NCBI RefSeq assembly: GCF_026262505.1
Contig: NC_067203.1
Location: 17,892,411 to 17,956,410 of the forward strand
From: Trichomonas vaginalis G3
Lineage: Eukaryota > Parabasalia > Trichomonadida > Trichomonadidae
Direction: 5' to 3'
Length of the DNA stretch: 64,000 nt
Below the pieces are notes generated by a model that saw nothing but the letters and a program-made list of their open reading frames with translations, had not been told where the DNA came from and made no database searches. Below, in pieces: positions 21,046-30,352 of the stretch. The position numbers were made by a program, and so were the translations under genes. How positions within the stretch are numbered: the first letter of the stretch is position 1; each line of letters starts with the position of its first letter.

Positions 21046-22824
21046 TTAATTTCTAATATATCCTTCTTTAATAGCCATACTCCTTAAATTCTCTTGTTCG
21101 TTAGGTGTAATTCCATCAGCTAAATCAGGCCAAAGAGGTCTTAAATATGGTTTGCAGTCTGTAAAGATTCCAGGATCCTTTGACTTTTGGAAAGCATTTC
21201 TACATAATGAATATAATATTTCTATGCTATATCTATTCCTCTTTGGAGTAGTAATAAGATCAACAGCAGTTCCAATATTGTTATTACCAATAAATAAAGC
21301 ATATTTGGATTGTTCATATGGTAGACCCATTTCAGTCATCTGTTTGAGATCTTCTCCGTTGACTGAGCTGTCAACAGCTGCTTGGAATTTTTGAGAAATT
21401 TCCTCAACTTTTGTTTGATTGACTGTCATTGATGAAGAATGTGAAGGAGGTGGAGATGCTTCAGGCTTTTGACCTCTTGCAATTTTATCAGCATTGTCGA
21501 AAATGTAAGATACTGCTCTACTAATATCATTTCCAACAACACTAATAGCAGCTCTTGCTTGTTCAAGAGTGAATCCCATATCTATGATTCCTCTTTCGGT
21601 AGCAGTAAGAGATGGTGAATTTGGATTTGATTTTGGACTCGAAATCGGTGAAATATTCTCGACTGGAGGAGTTTGCGGTTCTGAATCTGATTTAATAAAC
21701 ACTTTGATTGCAATTTCGGATGGTTGGCCCATTTCGTCAAGTTTTTCTCCGACCAATTGATTATCATCAACTTCTGATAATGCAATCTTACTAGGAGAGA
21801 CACGAAGTTCTTCACAAAGCTTATTCTTGACATCTGACCACTTATCGCTCATTGCAACCTTTAATCCTTTAACGAGAGTTAAATTTGAAGGATTTGAACT
21901 GTAAATAAAGTTCACAACCGTGTTTCTATCAGGCAGGGAAAGGTCAACTGTCAATCCATTGTACTTATCAACCGAAGTTTCTAATGGAATTTCGGTTTGT
22001 GACAAATAGAATTTAATCTGATGGTATTTAAATTTCGATGGGTATTTTTCGATTAATAGTTTCGGAATGTCTTTAAACGTGGATCCGAATTTGCAGGTAA
22101 TTGGATAATCTTCCATCAAAAGTCTGAAGATTATCGTTGGATCTTCGATGCAGATTGGGTGTACATTCGTATTTATCGCACCGACAATGTCATTTGATTG
22201 GAGTATTTTCTCATTATGCGATAAAGTAAATTTTGGAACGTTTTCTAACTTTTTAATGCATTTGCGTATTTCGCTAAAAACGGAATCGACCGTAGAATTA
22301 GTTTGGAACTCCATTTCGTAATTTTGGCCTTCAAAATAAATTTTGTATTTGCTTAATTGCAAATCTTTGCTTTTGATGTCACTAACTGATATTTGGTCCA
22401 GTTCGCTAATATCTTGGGCTTGGACATTGTCAATTCTTTTACCTTTAAGGATGAATTTTAATAATTTTCCTTGTAATTGTGGAAATTTGTCGACGACCAA
22501 GCTTTGCGTATCATGTAGTGCATATTCAACCGGAACATCTATACCAACAGATATTTTGTCGTATACAAATTTCAAATTTTTCGTTTTATTCCTTGGTTGA
22601 GTAGAAAAAATTGATTCATTAGGTCTATTACATATCAGTATATACGATGGATCGTTTGATTTAAGAATTTCCTTCAAATTATTTAAAGATGGAACTATTT
22701 CTGCTTTAAATATATAATAGTTATTGTTTTCGAATAATTCATTAGGATTACTAATACTTTCGAAGTAATTTGACGGAAGGAGTTGAGGAGGATTAGTGGT
22801 CTTGTAGATAGTTTTGTTGTTCAT
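21046..22824 (-). CDS. Ubiquitin-like/UBA-domain protein
   Basis: I take the ATG at 22824 as the start; the frame is open further upstream, including an in-frame ATG at 22845, but 22824 follows a T-tract closely. About 592 residues. The N-terminal two thirds contain several beta-rich segments reminiscent of ubiquitin-like folds (for example LKFILKGKRIDN and KFTLSHNEKILQSNDIV). Then come two UBA-like blocks (MGFTLEQARAAISVVGNDISRAVSYI and MGLPYEQSKYALFIGNNN) and the tail KSKDPGIFTDC...LRPLWP. It is probably a ubiquitin-receptor-type protein. Its C-terminal half is paralogous to that of the chimeric gene at 5239-6462. Confidence 0.68.
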   Translation of the reverse strand: MNNKTIYKTTNPPQLLPSNYFESISNPNELFENNNYYIFKAEIVPSLNNLKEILKSNDPSYILICNRPNESIFSTQPRNKTKNLKFVYDKISVGIDVPVEYALHDTQSLVVDKFPQLQGKLLKFILKGKRIDNVQAQDISELDQISVSDIKSKDLQLSKYKIYFEGQNYEMEFQTNSTVDSVFSEIRKCIKKLENVPKFTLSHNEKILQSNDIVGAINTNVHPICIEDPTIIFRLLMEDYPITCKFGSTFKDIPKLLIEKYPSKFKYHQIKFYLSQTEIPLETSVDKYNGLTVDLSLPDRNTVVNFIYSSNPSNLTLVKGLKVAMSDKWSDVKNKLCEELRVSPSKIALSEVDDNQLVGEKLDEMGQPSEIAIKVFIKSDSEPQTPPVENISPISSPKSNPNSPSLTATERGIIDMGFTLEQARAAISVVGNDISRAVSYIFDNADKIARGQKPEASPPPSHSSSMTVNQTKVEEISQKFQAAVDSSVNGEDLKQMTEMGLPYEQSKYALFIGNNNIGTAVDLITTPKRNRYSIEILYSLCRNAFQKSKDPGIFTDCKPYLRPLWPDLADGITPNEQENLRSMAIKEGYIRN

Positions 22825-22875
22825 AAATTTAAAAAAAAAAGCCATTGATGATTCGCCACTGATTATTTTTCCCAC

Positions 22876-23638
22876 TAAAAAAATTTTTTGATCAAAATGA
22901 ATATTTATAAATAGATGATTTCTATATGGGATCTCGATAAATTTTTCGAATATTCAGAAGTTTTGTAAAGTGTCAAATTTTTTAATAAACGACCGAAAAA
23001 TAGATTTTGAGAAAGTTCAAAGAAGTAAATTATCCTTAAAGCCAATAATTACTTATCTTAATGCTCTAGAGGATGCATAGTGTTCTAATGTATCATTAAA
23101 GACCATCAATTTTTTTGGGGGCTGATATATTGTGAATTGTTTTGTAAATTTAAGCGGTAACATCTCCCAGAAAATCATTACTTCGCTGAAAGAATACAAC
23201 ATCTCCATAGTTTTGAGGAAACATTTTCATAAAATTAGAGCATCTTATAATCTATATTTTGATGAAGTCTGTTGATTTACTATCCTATGTATCATGAACC
23301 TAAATATGAACATTGACTTCTATCTAACTGGAAATTGTTAAAAATTAATTACTCATAGGAACCAAACACTTTCTTATAGAAACAAATATTGATTAATATC
23401 ATATGATATCATTGGTTATATCTTCTATAATTAACTTCTAAATTCTTGGTGTTTTTTCAAAAGAAAATTTAATTAATTAATATTTTGTTAATTTACTTTC
23501 ATATGTATTGTTTCATTTCTTATGGATATTCAAAGACACAATGAAATAATGAATGATTTTCATATTTTCCGAGGATTGATTTTTACAATCCTAATGAAGC
23601 TTTTATATATGATTCCACGATGAAATCATTATTATAAA
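22876..23638. other. Intergenic region
   Basis: About 760 AT-rich bases upstream of the UBA gene. No coding frame or repeat found. Confidence 0.6.
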
Positions 23639-23640
23639 TA

Positions 23641-24691
23641 AGGGTTTCGTTTTGCGAAAAAAACGTACAATACGCAATTTCGCTAAAAAAACATTTAGCT
23701 AGCAATTTCGACCTTTGACTCCACTCAAGACGTCACTTTTTTAATTTTGCGGTATCATATTTTTGGAAAATCTTTATGAATATTATATAAAAAGTCTCTT
23801 TAATATCTATATTTCATATTTTTATCGATTTTTAAAGTTTTTGCGAAAAGTATTCAATTATTTTTGCTATTTGGTCGGGTAAATGTCAGATTTGCGACAT
23901 TTTCTGATATGATATTCAGATTCTACGTTGATAATAATGCTTATAGAACCCTCTTGCTATTGTGTCAAAATTGCGAAACCGATAGCAAAAATATCTCGCA
24001 ATATCAAAATTGAGATATTGAGTGAATTATGCATTATAGAGATTAAAAATCTGATTTGTGAAAACATCTCATCAGTTTCTAGCTAATTCAAAAATCTTTA
24101 CTATCTTATTCGATTAAAATGAAAAGGGAATAGTTTCATTATGCTTTAAATGACAGCCTTATAATATAATCATAGTTTTCGCTCAATATGCAGCATTTTT
24201 TTTTCGAAATCTATGGTCAATATCCTAAATACTGATTGCTTTGCATTCATATCTCTTACATTTTCTATACCCACATCACTATTCATTGCTATTCCTATCT
24301 TTTTCATTTTTGTTTGTTTCTCATAATTTCTCAAAAAACATGATAACTTGATATTTGTAAATATCATACTTTATAACGTAAATAAGAACTTGACCTATTA
24401 AGAAAAGCAGTAATGAAAAGAAAATCTGAAATTCATAAAAATTACAAGCTTCTGATGACAATTAGCTTAATTAAACCAGGTACAAGATTATATAATTGTA
24501 TTTTCTATCCAATTATCCATATAATATCTTATCCAGAAAAAATAACTTGATCAATACCAAATGATTTTTTAACTAGTAAATAAAGTATTTTCTTTACACA
24601 CACATTGTATATCATAGTTTTTTTTTGGTTTCGCAAAACATCCAAAAACAAATATGCTATAAAAGTGACAATTTTAGCAAAACGAAACCCT
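23641..24691 (-). mobile_element. Non-autonomous TA-flanked DNA transposon, copy B (1051 bp)
   Basis: A reverse-oriented, nearly identical copy of the element at 8007-9057. The terminal inverted repeats are AGGGTTTCGTTTTGC, and flanking TA dinucleotides lie at 23639-23640 and 24692-24693. The equal length and few differences argue for recent activity driven by a transposase encoded elsewhere. Confidence 0.82.
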
Positions 24692-25086
24692 TATTATAAA
24701 TTTCTTGAATCCAAACATACTCTTGTATGGAACCATACTCTCATAAAAGAAATTTCTTAGGAAATCGGTTATTTTCAGAAATTCAGAACTATTCAAACTT
24801 ACTCTCTATTGACAATATATACCATTTATATTTGGAGTATAATTAAATTATTAAGTATTATTTTCAATTCATATTCAAAATCGAACTGTCTTGTTTCAAT
24901 TCTTTTTATTTCGATATTTTGATATGAAACAGAAATCAATAATGTCAACAATATTTTTAATATCAATAAATGTACTAATAAGCACTCTGTCGTCGATCTT
25001 TAACTTATTGAATTTTTTTTACTCAACTTTTGAATTGTTTTTGCCCCATTTCTTCAAATAGCTTCTATTTTTCGTGATTAGTTCTT

Positions 25087-25578
25087 ATGTCTGCAATCGG
25101 GAAGCCACATCCAAAGGATAAGTTCACATTAGCTGAGGATGAAAAGCTTAGAATCCTCGTAAATGCTTTAGGTGATGGAAATTGGAAGCAAATCAGCGAA
25201 TACATGATTACAAGAACACCAAGACAATGTAGAGATAAATATAAAAACTATCTAGATCCTCGCATCAACACTGGCCCTTGGAACAAAGAAGATGACGAAA
25301 AACTTCTAAATTTGGTTAGCGCAATTGGGAAAAAATGGTCTCAAATTGCAAGAAACTTTATTGGAAGGACAGATATAAATATAAAAAGCAGATATGCCTT
25401 ATTAATGAGACAAGAAGAAAGAAAAAAACATCAAGATGTTGAACCAGAATTTTATCATGATGGAAAACATTACATTATTAGAAATGGAAACATTATTGAA
25501 GATCCTGTTAAGAACCTTGAAGATGAATTATTTGGGAGCTTCGACTTATCTGATTCCGCTTTTGAATTTGAAGTTTGA
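25087..25578 (+). CDS. Two-repeat (R2R3-type) Myb DNA-binding protein
   Basis: 163 residues. The first Myb repeat starts FTLAEDEKLRILVNALG, with its tryptophan in NWKQISEYM and recognition helix RTPRQCRDKYKNYL. The second starts GPWNKEDDEKLLNLV, with KKWSQIARNF and RTDINIKSRYALLM. Trichomonads have many short Myb proteins of this type, several of which regulate transcription from initiator-proximal sites. The target here is unknown. The C-terminal 55 residues are acidic. Confidence 0.88.
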   Translation: MSAIGKPHPKDKFTLAEDEKLRILVNALGDGNWKQISEYMITRTPRQCRDKYKNYLDPRINTGPWNKEDDEKLLNLVSAIGKKWSQIARNFIGRTDINIKSRYALLMRQEERKKHQDVEPEFYHDGKHYIIRNGNIIEDPVKNLEDELFGSFDLSDSAFEFEV

Positions 25579-25954
25579 TGAAATTGAAACAAATTATATA
25601 TAAAACCATTGTCATATTCTAGTTATATGATTTGTTTTTCATACCCATTTAACAAAAACATTACTTTTAGCATAACGCTCAAGCATTATTCCAGACAATT
25701 ACAATATTTTTGCTTATTTGGTATACTCTACTACAAATTTGCTATTTTTAATTTATTACCCCTTGTGATATACATTTTTTTTATGTTGAACATTGATTAT
25801 GTTATTAAATGTTCATTGTTCAACAGAATTACCCATTCTATTATTAAATCAAAAGGATTTTCTATCTTTGAAATTAAAACACTAAAAATAAATAAATAAA
25901 AATAAATTTTAAATTAAATTTATATTTTATTTATTAAAGTCATACATGAATACT
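25579..25954. other. Convergent intergenic region
   Basis: About 375 very AT-rich bases between the 3' ends of the Myb and karyopherin-like genes. A 96-codon frame here is phenylalanine/isoleucine-rich and looks non-coding. Confidence 0.5.
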
Positions 25955-28420
25955 CTATTTATGTTGTTGCTGCTCCAATTCATAGTTTTGCAACAATTTC
26001 CACATATTGGTCGAAATTACGTTGCGATTTGGACTTTCACGTGATAATTCTGCTTTAATTTGCTCTGCATAGTCATTATTATCACCAACAATGGAGAGGA
26101 ATTGATCTATTGCAATAGGAACTGATTCTTTCTTTGCCATTAGAATTTCGAAGAACTTATGGCGAACTCTCTTCTCCGAAAAGTTGGAATTGAATCTTTG
26201 CATAATAAATTCGATGAGTGATGCATTAAATCCTTCTGGTAATGAATCTGAAAGCAAAATTTGTTTGCATAAATCGAGAGATTCTTCCAAAATTGATGGA
26301 TTATCGCTCTCTAACAAATGTAGAATAAATTCTGGTGATATTTGTTCCCAAAAGTTCACTGAATTGTTAACTAAAAAATTAGTCAAAAATCTGACAAATT
26401 CATCAACTAATTCTGCATCTCCGTTTACATTGATTTGTGTTAGCAAACTAGTGACATCAGGGATAAAAGAATATGGTAAAGTGTCGATAAGCAATGACAT
26501 GTGCTCCTTGATGGGTTTTGTTGCCAATGCTGACAATGAATATTCGATAACGAACTGGAAGTCTGATTCTGTGATCCATTTCATCGTAATAAATGAATGG
26601 AATACGGTAGCTAATTGTGATTGAAGATCATCGCTTTCAAACATGAGGATTGGCTGGACAAGGGAGACATAAGACGCTGCAAGATTGTTAAAGAACTTCA
26701 AGCATGTTGGTCCGGCTTCATTGCGTTGATTTGTTATAATAAAATCGAACATTTTTAGAGATTCTATTACTTCCTTTGGATTATCCGTATTCATGGCTTC
26801 ACTAATTGTGTTAAGTATGTCTGAGCCAATATTCTGTAAAAATTGTTCAGCATCTTCGCCATGAAGATCGGCCAAAGAAATTAGGATAGCATATATGTAT
26901 TTTTTGATATTTACTTCGCTTGATGATAAATAAGGAACGAAAAAATTGATCAAATCGTTCAAATACTCTTTACATTTTTCTTTAAATTTTTCAAGGAACA
27001 ATTTTAAGAACTGGCATGTATCTAAAGGTGTTTGTTCGAAGAATGATATAGAAATATTAATGTATGTTGGTATCATTTCTTCATTTACGCAGTCCTGCAT
27101 ATTTAATCTGTTCAAAAGTTTAATGAATTTCATTGAAGAAGCAGGAATCTCAGGAAGGGCTAATATTTGCTTTAAAAATATGTTGTAAACATCTGTTTTT
27201 TCTAGCATCCAGTCTTGAACAAAAGAAGCAACATAAACAAGACCAAATGTGATGTTATCGAATCTGTCTTCGTAGAACTTAAGTAATTCTAATCTGATCT
27301 CTGGGAAGTTAGAGGATTGAAGTACTGATAAAGGATGATCAAATTTGGAATCTATCAAAAATGGATATTCTGTGAAGAAATTAGCAATTGCATCGATGTA
27401 AGCTTTCCTATATTCCAATAATTCGGCATGTGTTTCAAGATGTTGGAAACTAGATGCCATATTTAATACATTATTTATCAAATCATCGCAAAGTTCATCA
27501 TAATGGTGCAATAAAGCAATAGAAGATTCAGCTATGGATATAAATACATCGATATGCGTATCATAATATTCAAATGAATAATCTGCTAAAAAACTAATTA
27601 CATGCTTTGAAGATTTGAGGGCTGTTTCGGTCTCATCTGTGCAAACACTAATAGCATATTGGATAACCAATGTAATTAGTTCATCATACTCATAGCCTAA
27701 GTCAAATTTCAAAAATTCTTCGATTACTCCGAAAACTTCTGGATAAAATTCTTCTGTGAAGCTATCTGTCCGCTTAAGAAAGGCTTCCATATATACAGGA
27801 ACGTCATCATCAAAATTATTAAAAATTGTTTGAATTAAACGAAACCAAGCAGAGAACACTGGAGCTTGAAGTATCAAATTAATCAATACCTCTTTGTTTT
27901 CTATTAAAATACTTCTGAGTTCACTAGATTTACGCCTTGTTTGGAAATATTCAGAATGAATTGCAACAATAAAGTTAATAAGGAAGTTAATTTGGGAAAA
28001 TGCATTGAAATTGTTAAGAATTGAAAGATAATTAGGAGATAAGCATGTGAAATAGGCCATAACATTTAATATTTCTGCAAAATCATGTCTTTCTTGAAGG
28101 GATTCATTCTCATTATACTTCTCTATAAGCAAGTTCATTATTTGATCTATTTGATCCTGATTAAACTCAAAATCAGATTTGACCCATTCAATTAAACCTT
28201 GAGCAGAATAAAAACGAACAAATCTGTCAGAATCTGTTGCAATAAGATCTAAAAAGCTCTCTAAAGACTCTGGTTGTTTCTGATAATGTTTAATTGAATT
28301 TGTTGCTTTTGTAATATCATCCTGTGGTAGATTTTGATTACCACAGCTTTTACAGAAAACGATGAACTCGTTTCTAGTGAGATCAGGGACTTGGTCATTC
28401 TGATTGAATTTATTAAACAT
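25955..28420 (-). CDS. Karyopherin/exportin-like HEAT-repeat protein
   Basis: 821 residues, all predicted helical. The N-terminal region (residues about 20-130) resembles the importin-beta N-terminal block of exportins/transportin-3: ATNSIKHYQKQPESLESFLDLI, then VRFYSAQGLIEWV, corresponding to the family's short-helix pair with an aromatic and W. HEAT-type helical repeats continue throughout. Expected role: nuclear transport receptor for a RanGTP-dependent cargo. The subfamily is not clear. It is divergently arranged with the ankyrin gene, with only about 150 bases between starts. Confidence 0.55.
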   Translation of the reverse strand: MFNKFNQNDQVPDLTRNEFIVFCKSCGNQNLPQDDITKATNSIKHYQKQPESLESFLDLIATDSDRFVRFYSAQGLIEWVKSDFEFNQDQIDQIMNLLIEKYNENESLQERHDFAEILNVMAYFTCLSPNYLSILNNFNAFSQINFLINFIVAIHSEYFQTRRKSSELRSILIENKEVLINLILQAPVFSAWFRLIQTIFNNFDDDVPVYMEAFLKRTDSFTEEFYPEVFGVIEEFLKFDLGYEYDELITLVIQYAISVCTDETETALKSSKHVISFLADYSFEYYDTHIDVFISIAESSIALLHHYDELCDDLINNVLNMASSFQHLETHAELLEYRKAYIDAIANFFTEYPFLIDSKFDHPLSVLQSSNFPEIRLELLKFYEDRFDNITFGLVYVASFVQDWMLEKTDVYNIFLKQILALPEIPASSMKFIKLLNRLNMQDCVNEEMIPTYINISISFFEQTPLDTCQFLKLFLEKFKEKCKEYLNDLINFFVPYLSSSEVNIKKYIYAILISLADLHGEDAEQFLQNIGSDILNTISEAMNTDNPKEVIESLKMFDFIITNQRNEAGPTCLKFFNNLAASYVSLVQPILMFESDDLQSQLATVFHSFITMKWITESDFQFVIEYSLSALATKPIKEHMSLLIDTLPYSFIPDVTSLLTQINVNGDAELVDEFVRFLTNFLVNNSVNFWEQISPEFILHLLESDNPSILEESLDLCKQILLSDSLPEGFNASLIEFIMQRFNSNFSEKRVRHKFFEILMAKKESVPIAIDQFLSIVGDNNDYAEQIKAELSRESPNRNVISTNMWKLLQNYELEQQQHK

Positions 28421-28557
28421 CTCAAAAAAATTAAACCGGACAGGCCAAAAAAAAAATTACAACATCTTTCCAACTTTAAATTATATGAAATAAGTATCTG
28501 CAATGATTAAATTAAAGGAATTATTAATAAATACATGTATTAGTTTTTTTTTTAGTT

Positions 28558-28565
28558 TCACTTCT
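28558..28565 (+). promoter_or_regulatory. Initiator-like motif of the ankyrin gene
   Basis: TCACTTCT follows a T-run and sits 10 bases before the ATG at 28575. This favours 28575 over the in-frame ATG at 28503. Confidence 0.45.
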
Positions 28566-28574
28566 CAATTTTTC

Positions 28575-30275
28575 ATGAGCACTAAGTATTCCAAGGAGGA
28601 CGAAGAGTTCATGGAAACATATAGGAAGCTTTTTCGCATATCAGATAACAAGGGTGTTGATCTTGCATTTAATTTGATCAATATTTTGATTTATAAATTT
28701 AAAATTACAACACGTGATCTTATTAAAAGTTTATTAGTTGCAATTGATTACAATTATCGTTCCTTAGACCTTTACATCAAAATTATTAACCGAATCCTTT
28801 CAACATATTCAGTTCCTCAATGTTATATCAAAATAATGCGGTTCCGTTTAAAATTGTTGAAACTTGAACTAACAGTTGATTCTAACAATGCTTATATAAT
28901 AAAATATATGAATGAACAATCAAATCTCAGTGAAAATGAATTGACCAATATTATTGTGTATGATCAAATTGACAAATTTAAACAATGTGATATACAAAAC
29001 TCACTAGAACATACAAAAATTGAAATACCTAAGTTTTTGTTTACTGTAATAGAAGCTTGCGCCTATTTTGGCTCAGTCAACATTTTCTATTTCATTATTT
29101 CAAACTTTGACATCAAAATAACTGCTAGATGCCTTCAATTTTCATTTATTGGTGGAAACACTGACATCATTAATGAATGCTTGAAAAAGCAAAAGATTGA
29201 CGAGAGTTGCTTTCGATTTATTGTTGAATCACATAACGACCAATTCCTCGATTATATCTTTCAAAGAAATTTATATGTACCAGAAAAAGATTATTATGAT
29301 TCAGCAATCGATTCACAAAACTTGAAAATTTTGTATTATATGTTCGAGAAAGATAAGAATTCGATCATTCCTTGGTGTGCTTATTTTCAACAATCTTTTG
29401 AAATTCTGAAAGACGAAAACTTGAATAACTTAGCAATTCAAAGGCAATCAGGATTAAATCGTAATATCATTCATGTTGCAGCCATTCACAATAATACAGA
29501 TCTTGCCAAGTTGATATTGAATTATCCTAATGGCAAATTAATTAATATTGATGATCAAGATGGTTTTGAAAATACTGCTCTATATTATGCAGTAAGATAT
29601 AATAATAAAGAAATGGCAGAACTTCTCATATCTCATGGTGCAAATGTCAATCCCAAAGTAAATAAATATGGATTGGCAATCCTTCATGTTGCAGCAAAAT
29701 TCAATTGCATAGATGCTATTAAACTTCTCATTTCACACGGTGCAATAATAGATGAAAGAGATAGAGACAAGAAAACTGCACTAATCTATGCAGCTAAAAA
29801 TAATTGCAAAGAAACATTAGAATTTCTTATTTCACATGGTGCAGATATAAGTGCAACAGATGATGATAAGAAAACTGCTCTTGACTATGCTGTTGAAAAT
29901 GATTTTGATGAAATAATAAAACTACTTGGCAAAGATTCATCTGAAGATGATATTTCCACAAAAGATTTATCTGAAAATGATATTTCCACAAAAGATTTAT
30001 CTGAAAATGATATTTCCACAAAAAATTTATCTGAAAATGATATTTCCACAAAAAATTTATCTGAAAATGATATTTCCACAAAAGATTTATCTGAAGATGA
30101 TATTTCCACAAAAGATTTATCTGAAGATTATATTTCCACAAAAGTCTCAACTGAAGATAATATTTCCACAAAAGTCTCAACTGAAGATAATATTTCCACA
30201 AAAGTCTCAACTGAAGATAATATTTCTTTAGGATCAATCATAAAATCATTTTGGAACAGGATATTTACGAAGTAA
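28575..30275 (+). CDS. Ankyrin-repeat (DUF3447-type) protein with decapeptide repeats
   Basis: About 566 residues from the ATG at 28575 (MSTKYSKEDEEF). The N-terminal 290 residues resemble the helical DUF3447-containing region common in trichomonad ankyrin proteins. Ankyrin repeats follow at about residues 295-455 (NRNIIHVAAIHNNTDLAKLI, ENTALYYAVRYNNKEMAELL, and similar). From 29935 to 30227 there are about ten decapeptide units of SENDISTKDL type. The last 15 residues (IIKSFWNRIFTK) are hydrophobic-basic. Function is probably protein binding. Confidence 0.8.
   Translation: MSTKYSKEDEEFMETYRKLFRISDNKGVDLAFNLINILIYKFKITTRDLIKSLLVAIDYNYRSLDLYIKIINRILSTYSVPQCYIKIMRFRLKLLKLELTVDSNNAYIIKYMNEQSNLSENELTNIIVYDQIDKFKQCDIQNSLEHTKIEIPKFLFTVIEACAYFGSVNIFYFIISNFDIKITARCLQFSFIGGNTDIINECLKKQKIDESCFRFIVESHNDQFLDYIFQRNLYVPEKDYYDSAIDSQNLKILYYMFEKDKNSIIPWCAYFQQSFEILKDENLNNLAIQRQSGLNRNIIHVAAIHNNTDLAKLILNYPNGKLINIDDQDGFENTALYYAVRYNNKEMAELLISHGANVNPKVNKYGLAILHVAAKFNCIDAIKLLISHGAIIDERDRDKKTALIYAAKNNCKETLEFLISHGADISATDDDKKTALDYAVENDFDEIIKLLGKDSSEDDISTKDLSENDISTKDLSENDISTKNLSENDISTKNLSENDISTKDLSEDDISTKDLSEDYISTKVSTEDNISTKVSTEDNISTKVSTEDNISLGSIIKSFWNRIFTK
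29935..30227 (+). repeat. 30-bp tandem repeats in the ankyrin gene
   Basis: About ten 30-bp units, each containing GATATTTCCACAAAA or a close variant. They encode SENDISTKDL and later TEDNISTKVS. The first seven and last three units form two sub-families. The period is a multiple of three, so copy number can change without loss of frame. Confidence 0.85.
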
Positions 30276-30352
30276 AAATTATTTTGCTAATTTCATAAAT
30301 AAAATTACAAACAAACAATTTTTAAAATTACAAACAAAAAATAAGAATAAAT

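Noticed and set aside
25609-25899. 96-aa membrane protein after the Myb gene
   Set aside because: Composition is that of AT-rich non-coding DNA, and it lies in a convergent 3' region.
29827-30237. 136-codon minus-strand frame over the decapeptide repeats
   Set aside because: Periodic reading of the 30-bp repeat, with no start signal and no sequence beyond the repeat.
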